Shown in pieces: positions 26,901 through 39,525 of a stretch of DNA of 64,000 nt. Below the pieces are notes generated by a model. That model was given only the letters and a program-made list of their open reading frames with translations. It searched no databases and had not been told where the DNA came from. The DNA lies in contig NC_092670.1 in the NCBI RefSeq assembly GCF_964355755.1, positions 15,747,201-15,811,200 of the forward strand. Direction: 5' to 3'. A program made the translations under genes and the position numbers. The stretch comes from Antedon mediterranea (taxonomy: Eukaryota; Echinodermata; Crinoidea; Comatulida; Antedonidae). How positions within the stretch are numbered: the stretch's first letter is position 1; each line of letters starts with the position of its first letter.

Positions 26901-29900
26901 GTGATCCAGTAAAGGGATTTACATCCTCACCGTTTGCTTCCTCATCATTAAATGGATTCATAGTTTCATCATAGTCTTCATCGGTATCAACTTCTCCAAA
27001 TGGGTTATCTCCGGAATAGTCTGAATCTTCAGAATCGGCAAAAGGATTTTTATCATCATCATAAACTTCTTCTTGATCTGGTTGAGGAGAAACCTCAATT
27101 TCTGTTTTTGCGTTGTTTACAATTGCAATATCTTCGCTTCCATTGTCTGCTTTTAGTACTAGCTCATCTTTATCTTTCTCTGAATTCTTTTCATCTACTT
27201 TTCCTTTTTCCTCATTGTCTGACTTTCCTTTTTCATCAACCTCTAAGCCTTCCATTTCATCTTTGTCCTTTTCATTGTCTTTCTCAATCTCTTTCTTTTT
27301 ATTCTCTTCTATTTGCTGTGTCTGTGTTTTTTCCAAATTCTCACTACTCCCTTCATTAACTTCTTTTGTCCTATTTGTTAACTTCTCATTATCTATTACA
27401 TCTGTTTCAATCTTCAATTTTGCATCATTGTTCACATCTTTATGTGCATTTTCTTCACTTTGATCACTTTGAGATGGATCAACCTTTCGAGCTGAAGCTG
27501 GAGATTTTAATCCCGTCTTTTTTCTGGGTGGAGGTTCTAAACTACCACTACTAACTGAATTTGATTTACTTGAAGAATCATGTGAACTAATTGATGGTGA
27601 TTTACTGCCAAGAGATGGAGTCAATATTTCTTTACTGGAAGTCAAGTAATCACGACTCGATTCTGAACTTAAACTGTCTTTACTACCATAGCTTGAGGAA
27701 TCACTTCTAACAGCTGCCAATGATTTCATCAGACCTTTTCTTGCGTCTTCTTCACCTTGAAATCTTGCACGTGATGTCTGAGCAGCTAAAAGATGAGGAT
27801 GTAGTCCAGCTGCAGGGAGCTTTACTCCTCCAAATGGTTTTGGAGATAATTCTGGTTTATCTGACAAATCTGGTTTAATTTTTCGACGTGGAATCTTTGG
27901 CGACAACTTCTGGTTAGGGATCAAATCTATTCTATTTGCCCAAGGATCATTACTTTCTCTTTCAGGTTCTGTGGCAACTTTAACTGGTGGTTTCTTCTTG
28001 ATCTCTGCTGGTTCCCCAGCGGTATGAGTTTCCCAAATAGTATCTCCACCAACGCCCTCCGATTTCGGAGCAGTTTTTGCAGTTGCTCTTTCTGAAATGT
28101 TTGCTCGTATTTTCCAGATATCATTGCTGTGGTGAAGACATTCAAACTCGCGAGAGTCTCTTTTTTTCTTATACGTTCCAGAACGTAGGGTCGCTTGACA
28201 TGTAGAACACTTGAAGCAGGCTCTGTGGAATAGTTTTCCCTCAATCACCAACCGCTCCATTAAATAAACTTTTTTCCCACACGAAATACATTTATCACCC
28301 ATAATTGCTATCTTGCGTGGTGGCTCACTTGCATCCTATAATTACAAAATATTTCCCTTCATTAATATTACACAGTGGAATTTATTTAAACACTTATAAT
28401 AATGGTGGAATGTCTCTTTAAAGCTCTGTCTACACTATCAAACTAGTCAATATCAAACAAAAAAAGTGTGATGTGCTCAAATATGGTAGTGATATGCTCA
28501 AACTCAAATACGGTAGTGATATGCTCAAATATGGTAACGATATCATGTCCATATGGGCACATCACATTTTTTTGTCACATAAAGTTTGATAGTGTTGACA
28601 AGGCTTAAGAGATTGAAGTGGATAATAAATTAATATTTATTATCTGAATTTTAAAAAAAACCTGATGAATCTATTCTCCGAGATTGAAGTGGATTATTAA
28701 ACGAATGTGCCTCACAGCATACAAATGCATTTATACAGGCTTCTTTGTTCTTCTCTTCCTTTGTTTCATAGTTACCAAATGAAGAAGAGTACACAGTATA
28801 ATTCCCAGTCCCTCCCACCAACTCTTCAATAAACAAATTAATCAAAATGTGTCTCACCTTGGGCAGAGTTTTCTCTCTCTTTTTCCCCCCAATGTGGCCA
28901 ATCCCAGATCCTAAATAAAGGGGGAAAAGAGGTTAATAGTTTAATGCAATGAGTATACTATGGGAGGAATCACACAGAATCACATAGTGTGTGTGATGTG
29001 CAACATGGAATGCATTTCAGATAAAGTACAACTAAAACAGCAGATTCTTTTAAAACTATAATTTTTAATAAAATATTATTTTGAATGTCAGCAGTGCATT
29101 GTTTATCATTAGGGCCAATTTACACAGACGAGCGGCAACAGTAAGCGAGAAAAACATGTAGCTTGTCCCATACATTACAGAATCTGCATATATCCTGAGC
29201 GGGTTTCCGCTCGACCGATCCACGTTTTGTGTAAATAGATTTTGGTTTTCCGCTTACCGTCACCGCTCGTCTGTGTAAATTGGTTTTTATGCTGCCAGAA
29301 TGTGCTGTTCTACAGTACAGGTATGTCTACTGCTGCTAACTCCACTAAGTTAAATACAACCAATCCTCTCACCAACCAACCTGTTTTTTCTGAGCCTTAC
29401 TAATACAAAGTAGTATACGTTTCCAAACTTTTAAGCTCCTAGCTGTTTAGTTTGACCTTGCAAATGCTTGTTTTAAATGTCATTGTCAACTTTAAAAAAT
29501 TGTGTACCAGACCTGGCCACAATTAACTTCAATTCACAATGCAATATTTAATGTTATAGTAATTGCTTTAAAAATATAAAAATAAAATATATGTTATATG
29601 CTGGCTAACTATGCAGTATACTTTACTGTAAACTACTTTATGATTTTCAATTGATTTGTTTAATGTCATTGTCAAATAAAATGATTACATTAGAAAAAGT
29701 TATTATCCTTTCAAATTAAATTGATAATTGAAATATACAAGTAAATAAAATTAATACAAAGTAGCATAAATTAAATAATGTTGTTAGGAATATTAACAAT
29801 GATTATAAATATAATGCTAAATAGAAAATTCAGGTTGAGAATATTTAAATTATATCATGAAACTAAATATCTAGACTGTATGTTATATGTTGCACTATGA

Positions 29901-32900
29901 TTAACATTAATGTTGTATGAAACATCAGCAATGTTCTTGACCTTTAACCATGAATAAGCACATACAGTAGAACGACTATTAGGGGTCCCAAAAAAGAAAG
30001 AGTCCCCTTAAAAGAGGTGTTCCTTAAATATAAGTGTCCCAAAGGACATTGCACAGTAAACTAGGTATATTTCCCTATCCATGAATAGACCTTGCATTTT
30101 GAAATGGGGGTCTGTGGGAGGTTGGGTGTACAGTAAACATTCTAATAATTCTACTATATTAAAATTATTATTTCCTGTTTTATGAAAAATCATGTTCATC
30201 CTCTTCCATCCGCTTCCTCTCTCAACAATATCAAGGATTCCAAAATTACAGACCACATTTTAACCATCAGTGAGCAACACAACATAGAACATTATCATTT
30301 TTTTTAAATGTTTTTTATACAGTACATACATTGACATGATGACATATGATGGATGATGACAAGTTAAAAAAAAACATATAATCCTAGAATCTAGTGCCTG
30401 GCACTGAAATAAATAATTACTTATGTGCTTGCAGTAACTGCAGACAAATGATAAATAATATTAATATAATAAATATATATATAACCTACCATTGCCCTGA
30501 TAGTCTTTTATTAAAGCTAAACTTCTCATTTTCGATCGTCTAAAAAGATTTCAACTCCAAAAATCTACTTATTTTCTTTAACTAACCACATCAACATCTT
30601 GCTTCAAACTGAATGTTTTGCGGCTAACCTTCCCAGAATGCATCAGGGATGTTAATGCACATTTTTCGTTTCCTCTTTAAGAATGAATTCTTAAATTGAT
30701 ATATCAAAGCAAAGCAGACAGTATTTATCAATGGCGTTATTAATGACATATTAATCTATAAGGCTATAGATGGATTAAGGTTACTAATCATTTTTACGAC
30801 AAAAGTTTGGACTCCCAGACATATGGGTGTATCAAATTGTTTCTATTTTAATTATTACACTGTACACTGTTTTTTTTTTAAGATTGACACATTTTTGGTA
30901 ATGAATTATTTGCTTATACATTGGAAAACAACCTCTTAATAAATTCTTGGCTTTACAAAAAGAAATAGAAAACAAATATGATGAGAAACTCTCCATCTGA
31001 GATGTAATCACCAATTTGTTGTACATTTTTGTTTGTTCTACATTTTTTTGTGTTGTACAACATTTTAACTAATTTTTAACCAATTTCTAATTTTTTTAAA
31101 CAGAGTTTTTGTATTATTTTTTTCCTTGATATTGTATTTTTTATCTGTATTGTATTTTTTACTTTTTGTATCAAATTTACTCTTTTTCAAATAATAACAT
31201 AATAATAAATGAAATGATGATGATATTTGAAAATATGAAAATACTGTCACATTCAGTAGTATTATATTTAGATACATTATATAATGCTGGTTTAGTAGAC
31301 AGAAATTGAGGAAACGTCAATATTCAGACACAGATGTTAAAAATTAGTTTAATCAAAATATAAAAAAACAAGAAGTGCAAGGTCCTAGAAATTTATAAGT
31401 TATAATTTATCTTATTTTTCATTACACATTACCAATCTGTTTGTAGCCCCTTCCTCTCTGTGCATGTCACCACCTTCCACACACTAAACATACTCTTATC
31501 ACTCTAGACTCCAAAGTTCCCTATATTAAAACATTAAAGTTTAACACTTGTATCTCCCCACCCCAGGGCTTCCCTTATAAAAGGCAGTCAAAACAGACTC
31601 GTAAAGGAAATGTAATTTCCCAACTATGGATCAAATGTAAAGTTTGAATACAGACATTGATGTTATAATCACTAAACTTGCATAGTGTATACTGTATAAT
31701 TTGCTTGATAGACCTGTGTTATGTCATACACTGGCAAATGTTGATGTTGATACTGTACTAAGATATCCATGAAAGCCAAACATACCATAAGATCATAATT
31801 TGTGTAAAATTGTTGGCTCTTGAAACTACTTTTATTTTTTTTAAATGTGGATTAAAATCATAACAAAAAACAAAAGTGCTATGGCAACAAAATGCTTAAA
31901 AATAAATAAAAATAATTAATAATTATCAATAATTAATTATTAAAAATTATAAAAAAATTAACTTTCAAAATGCATTGTGAGTTTAAAAAAAAAACAAAAC
32001 AAAAACAATTTTATAATTGCAAACACTTTGAATGCCTAGTCATCTGAATTGACCAAATATGGGAACATCACCTGTGCTTTATGTAAATGATGATGCAACC
32101 ATGCATGACCTTCAATTATGTGTATTAAATAAAAAAAGTGTGCATGCTTTTGAGTATAACATAAAATAATCCAGGCAGCAAACTAAAAATGATTTCTTTG
32201 ACACATACCTTTCGGGCGTTTCTTTGCTGAAAATTTGAAAGACATTTACCTGTATTCATTCTAATATTCACAGTAATTTATTTGTTAGAACAGACATGGA
32301 CCATGGGGTAGGAAATGATATCAATTTGCCATTTCCTGAGTTGATGAAGCTCAGTGCAGGAAAAAAAAAGCAACAAAAAAAGTGTTGTAAATTAGCAGTG
32401 ATGTCATACAGTAGATGTGAAATGAAATAAAATTGCAAAACTTTATTATTAAAGAATGCCTGATTCGATTTCTCCTGCTTATAGTTCTTCCAGATGTACA
32501 GTACATGTTTACGTTGTTTTGCTAAAGCTCTGTGTACATTATCAAACTAGTTTGACAAAAAAAATGTGATGTGCTCAAATATGGTAGAGATATGCCCAAA
32601 TATGGTAGTGATATGACATCAATGAGGGAGAAAGCTATGAACACTAATTTCCAAATTTATGGATGAATAAAGCGATGTCTATGTCTATCATCATGTCCAT
32701 ATATGGGCATATCACATTTTCTGTCACATAAAGTTTGATAGTGTAGACAGAACATTAAGGAAAACATCCTAATATACACTAAACTGCATAAGTTTCTGGT
32801 AGCTTTATCATTCATTTTAGCTGTTGTTGCTATAGTATTGAACTTTGCTATGATACAAGCACCTGTTGTTCAACATGTTTATTAGTAATAATGACAACAT

Positions 32901-35900
32901 GATACAAAAGAAATACACCTTGAACATAAAGGTCATTTTTCACACTTGACAATCATAATTCCCAAAAGTCATAAACAATACATTCACACCTTCATGATGA
33001 CATTTTATAGACTTCTTTATGAATATTTATGAATGTTTAATATATTCAAAGAGATTTTATATTAGAAGTACAACAAGAATTGAACCTGAATATATTCATA
33101 CAAAGTGTATACGATGCATATCTTAGAGCATGAAGGTATAAAAAAGGAAGGTCATGTAATCTTATCTCTGCTTTATTCTAAATTTAAACTTAGTATTTAT
33201 ACAAATGAATACTGATCTTAAATGAGGTCAACACTTATTAGGACCTAGATTGCTACTTAACAAGTAACCAATTGTACTACAGTAACTGTAAAGTATAGAT
33301 TACAAGTTGAGTACACTTCAACATGCTTTAAGAAACATGTATCCTATTTATACGCTTATTTATACCAATCCACTCATCAGTCAGTAACTTGTATAATGCA
33401 ACATTACATCTTTCTTTAGTCACATGACCGGTATCTAGTCACATGACCGGTATCTAGTCAGATGACCGGTATCTAGTCACATGACTGGTATTTAGTCACA
33501 TGATTGGTATCTAGTCACATTTGTCGTAATCGAGTGTACCGTTGAGTAGTTTTTCCGTTTAGTATTTTGAGCGTTGAGATTGTTCTTAACGAAAAAGCTT
33601 TCGTTGTCAACGTTTTCTATTCGAATGACTTTCTGTTGAGCACAAATTTACAATTCGAATACAAAAAGTACTCAACGAAACTTTACGTTGACAACGAAAG
33701 TTCCCAATTGAATACGACAATTGACTGGTATCTAGTCACATGGAAGTTAGTTAGGGGAGTTATTTAAAAATAAATGAAAACTAACAAAAAAAAACAAAAA
33801 ACACTTTACCTGGTGACTTGCCATGGAAATAGTTATAATATTGTGAGACGTAGGTTAGGATGCTAAGCCTGTCTGGTATCAGCATTGTTGCCATGTCCTC
33901 TGGGTCCAGCAAGGCAGGGATGCCAAGATCCCGTTCGGCAACCTCAAAGGCCTACAAACAAATGTTTTAAATGTTACACACAGTTAAAAGTAGGAAGTAA
34001 GATTCCAGTATCCAACCACATTATCAAACATTTTAACAAGAATATCAATATAAAAAATCTACCTCGCAACCTACAAAGCTAACGTCAATATACATCCAAG
34101 TATTTGAGAACAATTTGTACTGAGTGGAGCCAAAGTCATGTGACTTCCTAGTAACCGATAACAGGTGTAACACCTGCAAACAGGTGAACACACCTGAGGA
34201 TTTGTCTTATTTCATCAAATTATCGAGATCATTTTAGACAGGATGTAAAAACAAACTGTCAATATTTAAAGGTATACTATGATGTGATTTTTTTCTTATG
34301 TGAATTGTTGCAGTACTATACACATGGTGATACTGGGAGATTTGATTTTATCTTAGGATATTGTCTAGAGCAATCATCAACAAGTTTTTTTTTTAAAGTA
34401 ATTATAATCTACCTTGAACTTTTCCCACCCATCCAACACATGTGATGTCAAACCATGATGATCAACTAATGAATGTTTAATTATTTTACTTTTTAAAATC
34501 ATTTTTTTTTTACATGAAGAAATCAATTATACAAGGAAAAGTTTTGTCTTAACCTACATGTTACCATTTATAGGCCAGAATAAAATAAAAATGGTTTGCG
34601 AGTTTGTTTGTGGAAATGGAGACAATATGACGGTGTTGGCAATATCATTGAATAATTGAAAACACAAGTTGCGGCGAGAGCGGCAATCTGTCTACGTCAA
34701 TCACATGATGGGCTATTACGCGTACTATTTTTCTACTGACTGACCTAGTCAAAATGGTGACTCATTTAATTCAGTTTGTTAAAACATCTATTTTAAAAAT
34801 AGGTTTGTCATTTGAAATTGTGGATTTAAATATAGATAAAAACTTGTTATTTTTCATGTGATATTTAAACATTTTTTTACAGAAAATTATTTCAATTACA
34901 ATCTGTTCTATTTTGATATGATATGGGTTTAATATTTGAAAATGTGGATCTGAATATAAATTTTAGATTAGTCACAATTTTTTTAATTTTTACAGAAAAA
35001 CTATTTTATTCAAAACTTTGTTTTATTCAGTTTGTAAAAGTTTATATTTTAATATTGCAAATTACAAATAACGTTTTTTATAAATCATTTTCCCCACTCC
35101 CTAAATGTGTACGGTATTTAAATATAAATTTTTACTAATTTCGTATGGTAGTTTCCCGATTAATCGTACGATCAAACGGTACTGGGTATGATCAACTAGC
35201 GTTCGTGTTCCCACCTAATCATCCATTCATAGAAGTACTGATGAAGATATCAATCTGTGGCGACAATAGAATGGACCCGAGACCTGGCTATCTTCGACTT
35301 TTAAATAATAGAAAGTTTAGAAAATTTTTTGTTAGGACTAGAAATGTACGTTGTACGGTATGTATATATAGAAAAATGGTTGTAGTTTTCAAAATTACGT
35401 TGTATAAGTTTTCAAAATTACGTTGTATAAGTTTTCAAAATTACGTTGTATAAGTTCCGATGTGAAAAACTGTTATTTGATCGTTAGTTGTCGTGTACAT
35501 AAAGCAAAAACATGAATCCCTAAATATAAATTTTTACTAATTTTAGGTCACATATTTCCTGTAATAAAAATACAAAGATGATGCATTTTAAAACCAACTA
35601 TTAAACTTGTTTTGGTACCGGTAGGAAAAATCTGTAAAAGTACTGAATCTATAAACAGAATCCATTTCCTACTAACAAAATTGAAAGGAAATCTAATAAA
35701 TATTGGTAAGACAATGGTAAGATGCTAAATTGTCAGGAAAAGGGTTCAATAGCATAAACACATGCTCTGCATAGCTGTTGTGTGGATTCGTACCTGTCAC
35801 TCTCACTGACAGGCAGAGTACTATACTGTTAGATCACACATTTTTTTCTTTTATTACGAACATTTCACTTTCAGTGCATTGAACCCAGCTTATGTGCTTT

Positions 35901-36205
35901 ATAAAATAAGAAATAACTATTATTATTATAATGAGTTTCATATTATACATAATCACCAGACTATGTTTATTAATAAATAGATCCCACTTGTTGATGATTG
36001 ATAACAATGTCACCCACAACTTTCACAATAGACCTGGTGAGTAACCTTGGATTTATTTTATTTTTCTGCAGTGTACTTCCTGGATACCTAAATATTAATG
36101 AACACCTCACATTGGCTTAACAGACTAGACACTTTGTTCTTATCAGAGAAGAGTAAAATTATAATTTCAATGGTCTGTATTTATACTAAATATTAATAAT
36201 TGGTA

Positions 36206-36237
<32 letters not shown>

Positions 36238-37384
36238 TGGTCTTGGCATCAAACTCCTTCCTTGATATTAAACATAAACAGCTTCTATATTTTAACTATT
36301 CCATGTATTATTTTTTATTATATACATATTTCTATTTATAAAAAAAAATTATTTTATTTACATACATTTACTGAATTCCTTAAAATAACTATACTACTTT
36401 TTTTCTATTTTTTCCGATCATTGGCCTTTTTTCTATTTCAAGATAAAATACAAAAACAAAATAAAATGTGTCACATAACATACTTACCAAACTGTTATTT
36501 TCTCTTATATTCTCCTTCGCTAATGTGTCAAAATCTCTAAGGCAAGTAGAAACAAAAAATGTAAATATACATAATGACTAAGTTACATGAATTTAGACGA
36601 AAATAAACGAGATTGAAATATAAAAGAACAACAGAGGAACTGGTTTAAAAACCATTTCCCTAGTAACTGATTGATAAAAGGTCATGAACGATTCAATGGT
36701 TTTTTTTTATAAAAAAGCTATTTATAATGTTTTACTCCAGTTGGTACTAGGCTACCAGTACCAGGTATTAATCAGTTCGGTGTGTCGAATCAGAAGTGTG
36801 CCGGTTTATAAATTTTAAATTTATTTTTAACTTTCTTTAGAGAAGGTTTCCTTCCAGTTGAACCAGCAGGCCAGCTCATATCCAGGGGCCTATTTTAATA
36901 ATTAATAATAGTATGTATTAATATTTAAAGAGGTCATCATTTTAATTGGGAATTGTATTGCAATCTTGCAGGCTACTGTACTGTAAATTGGTTGCAAGTT
37001 TGAGGTAAGAGAGAATACTTTAAGCCATTTATACAATATGTCAGCAATGTACAATAGTATTTTATTGTAATATATAATCCCAATTATCTAGCCTTTCCAG
37101 GGCTACAATTGATTATTATTATTATTTTCTTTTAAGTATTATCTATTAAAATACAAGATAAAAAATAAAGTAAAGCTTGTTATATAAAAACATTATAATA
37201 AACTATATAACCATACTAATAAAGTTGTTTCTTACATAAGTTCAGGTCTGTAGTTGTGAATAATAGCGCAGAAAGCAAGGCCATCCCGCCACGATTTTGT
37301 CATGTTTTCAATCTTGACATCTTCGTAACCTTCAGTGACCTGCTGACACCACGACTGAAGTGCTTTTGCACCTCTCAGCGCCAT
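23919..37384 (-). CDS. MICALL: MICAL-like protein (CH, LIM, NPF motifs, bMERB)
   Basis: Twelve coding exons (minus): 37236-37384, 36488-36536, 33810-33951, 32209-32226, 28858-28910, 26564-28335, 26324-26375, 26137-26202, 25388-25511, 24615-24711, 24133-24368 and 23919-24007. Phases close exactly to 948 residues and a stop. Residues 1-113 are a calponin-homology domain ([16 protein letters not shown], then [16 protein letters not shown], then [11 protein letters not shown] and [14 protein letters not shown]). A LIM domain follows with zinc ligands C153, C156, H174, C177, C180, C183, C203 and H206. A long Ser/Glu/Lys-rich linker holds four NPF motifs (567, 581, 597, 610) in acidic context, known in this family to bind EH-domain proteins such as EHD1. 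Pro-rich stretches precede a bMERB coiled coil (about 769-920), a Rab8/10/13-type binding module. The flavin monooxygenase domain of MICAL proper is absent. Likely role: endosome recycling scaffold. Confidence 0.93.
24133..25511 (-). CDS. MICALL: bMERB domain exons of MICALL
   Basis: Three exons (25388-25511, 24615-24711, 24133-24368) encode the helical Rab-binding bMERB module. Diagnostic stretches are [38 protein letters not shown] and [17 protein letters not shown]. The charge pattern is that of a coiled coil without Pro. Confidence 0.9.
24788..24918. mobile_element. intronic MITE, family M1 copy 3
   Basis: AGCTTTGTTTACATTATCAA at the left and a decayed inverted end at the right, with one CCAAATATGGTAGTGAT unit; in a MICALL intron. 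Confidence 0.6.
25914..26096. mobile_element. intronic MITE, family M1 copy 4
   Basis: Ends read GTTTACACTATCAAACTTTA and TAGTGTAGACAGAGCTTTA. The core carries three tandem CATATCACTACCAT units, more than copies 2 and 3. Confidence 0.75.
26564..28335 (-). CDS. MICALL: MICALL large exon: LIM domain, linker and four NPF motifs
   Basis: A 1772-nt exon opening [19 protein letters not shown] and closing SGHKSP/R at donor AAG/GTAAAG. The LIM domain lies at 28130-28300. A Lys/Glu-rich segment with repeated EKDK-like motifs follows. Four NPF tripeptides are encoded between about 26910 and 27048, each in Asp/Glu-rich context. The Pro-rich end ([19 protein letters not shown]) may bind SH3 domains. Confidence 0.93.
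28418..28608. mobile_element. intronic MITE, family M1 copy 5
   Basis: TTAAAGCTCTGTCTACACTA at the left, inverted AGTGTTGACAAGGCTTAA at the right. The core has three tandem ATATGGTAGTGATATGCTCA-type units. TTAA at both edges may be a target duplication or part of the repeat. Confidence 0.75.
29115..29283. mobile_element. MITE with ~33-bp terminal inverted repeats
   Basis: Ends read CCAATTTACACAGACGAGCG and, inverted, CGCTCGTCTGTGTAAATTGG, and continue through a GTAAGCG/CGCTTAC pairing. Total 169 bp, in a MICALL intron. No coding capacity. Confidence 0.75.
32209..32226 (-). CDS. MICALL: candidate 18-nt MICALL microexon (AKKRPK)
   Basis: TTTTCAG precedes CAAAGAAACGCCCGAAAG, followed by GTATGTG. 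Entry and exit phases are both 1, matching the exons on each side, so inclusion adds six basic residues between CH and LIM domains and skipping keeps the frame. The short length makes it a prediction only. Confidence 0.6.
32524..32757. mobile_element. intronic MITE, family M1 copy 6
   Basis: TAAAGCTCTGTGTACATTAT at the left, inverted AGTTTGATAGTGTAGACAGA at the right, two CAAATATGGTAG units in the core and a private insertion of about 70 bp near 32620-32690. Confidence 0.7.
33417..33738. repeat. 19-bp tandem repeat interrupted by a small inverted-repeat element
   Basis: TAGTCACATGACCGGTATC recurs in tandem from about 33417 to 33515 and resumes at 33722. The intervening 200 bp begins TTGTCGTA and ends TACGACAA, and contains inverted TTCGTTGTCAACG/CGTTGACAACGAA segments, so it looks like a MITE inserted in the array. 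Confidence 0.65.
35385..35455. repeat. 23-bp tandem repeat, three copies
   Basis: GTTTTCAAAATTACGTTGTA starts at 35385, 35408 and 35431 with a period of 23 bp, in MICALL intron sequence. Confidence 0.85.
36207..36237. repeat. (CAAT)n microsatellite
   Basis: About seven uninterrupted AATC units. Confidence 0.9.
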
Positions 37385-39252
37385 CTTCTATATGCTCCTT
37401 GTACACTGGTTTCGGCCGGCCAAGTAGTTGATTTAAAATTAAATGCTAACCATCCTCTATAAAGTATAAATACAAAATAACAAATAAAAAAAAAAGAATT
37501 AACCAACAAGCTGGTAAATAGCTTTATAAAAAAAACTTGCTTGCATGCATTGCCCGGAAGCTCTGCTAATTTTTCTGACTGTTTTACTACAGTATATTGT
37601 TTTGATTTAGCTTTTTGATTATTTTATTTTGTATTTCCATTGAGATCCAGCCACTGATACCCACGGCATTGCAATTATTTTCAGTAATTTGCCTTTGGAT
37701 TTATATAAAACATAAACTATTATCTGACATTCAACCAACCATTACCCCTAGGATCATGGAGGAAATATATCTAGGATGAACAGATTGTACATATTATTTA
37801 TTCAATTATGTATTGTTTATTCAATTATGTATTATTTATTCAATATGTATTGTTTATTCAATTACTGGATAAACAAGATAGACCTGTACAGTATATTTAT
37901 TCAGATACTAATCAGCTATTCATAGAAAAATCAATTTTATGTTATCTGCTCTACAAACTAATTGTTAATTAAATAAATAACATTTTAAAAGTATTTGTTA
38001 ATTACAAACATAAATTAATAATTATAAATATAATAACAAATCAATAATTCATGTCAATATAAAAGCGTTAAAGAATGGATAAATGAATGTTAAGATGAAT
38101 GAAGATACCTGAATGATGATTGTTGTCAAAGATGTAAATTCTAAATTAAAATCAAGAACAGGACTGATGATATATCACTCTATAATAGCACTCAAACCAC
38201 ACTACTGTAATTACAATTTGTCTGCAGCAACCATATTGTTTAAGGATTAATAACTAGACTAGCTATTGTTAATAGTGTTAAATTAAATTACATAAATTGA
38301 TTATGCATGAGAGTGTGAATTGTAATTTTATTCAAAGTATTGTGAGGTGATATTAAATGGAAAAAAATATGTGTCAGTGTACGTTCTATAACATAAAAAA
38401 TGTACAATAAAGGTATTGAACAGAATAGAGTTAAAAATAAGGTGTCCTCTCTTTCTACTGTATTTATTAGTATTTAACTGTGAGATAAATAATCATGAAT
38501 TCAAACAATAATGCCAACAGGTTTATAAATACTGTACTATGGTATACGGCCCTGCAATAAAATGTAATAATTAGTAAATTATTAATATTTCAAAAAATAA
38601 ATAGTAATACTAATAGTATGGAGCACAGTCAGACTGTATACAGTACTGTACTGTCTACTAGTACTAGGCCTAGACTACAGATTAGTACTAAATACTTAAT
38701 ATACCTAGTCTAGCCTCTAGGTAAGCTTATCTTCTACAACGAACTGGCCTAAAGTGATCTGGAATGTGAAGGTCCTGCAGATTCCTCCAAACCACTGAGA
38801 TTCCCTAGGCATAAAAACAAATATTCACGGCGCAGTTTGACGGGCGTCTTCTTTAGATTTAAATATAATATTGAAATATAACAATTAATTACCAAAACAG
38901 TAAGCAACTCCTGCGTGTTACTCCCACGGGTCGGCCGGAAGTTAATAATATATTTCAATTGATAGATATGGAAACAGGCTGAGGTTCAAGTCTTGATTGA
39001 TGACTTATCAAATGCAAATATGTTTTGTAAAAGTCATCACAGTCCAGAAATGTACACGAAAAATCTAATTACTGGTTCTTGTTATAAAAACGTTGATAAT
39101 ATGATTGTTTTCCCAAGTTTTTGTTCAGTTTCCTTACCACATTTCCATTGTTTATACTTTGTACAGTAAATGACATAATAGGAAGTGTCATATCCTCTGA
39201 TTGGCCAATCTCGTGATGACATGACCTCATATGCATTTTGTTCATTTCATGT
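37385..39252. other. upstream region of MICALL
   Basis: No further exon seen. It holds a diverged dispersed repeat (37545-37700), a roughly 21-bp tandem repeat of TTATTCAATTATGTATTG (37798-37863), and presumably the MICALL promoter and 5' UTR, which I cannot delimit. Confidence 0.5.
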
Positions 39253-39259
39253 CAATCGA
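39253..39259. repeat. CAATCGA, left target-site copy of E1
   Basis: The 7-mer directly outside the left terminal repeat; repeated in the same orientation at 44777-44783 and 51831-51837. Confidence 0.75.
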
Positions 39260-39525
39260 CAGGTATATAAAATATACCAAATTGGCTAGTTGAGAATTCT
39301 CAACTATTACCGCAGTACGCCTGTAACGACGAAGCCTACCGGTATAATGGGATAGGCTGATTTCCTTGTTAACTTAAGGGGTCATTTAATTACTGAATTA
39401 TGATTGGTAGTAAAGGAAATTTACTGGAATCCTATTGGATGGAGGTGGTAGTAGGACCATGTCCATCCCATTGCAGTAATAAAGTTGAGCCACCTGCGAC
39501 CATTACAATGTCCTACCATGCACAT

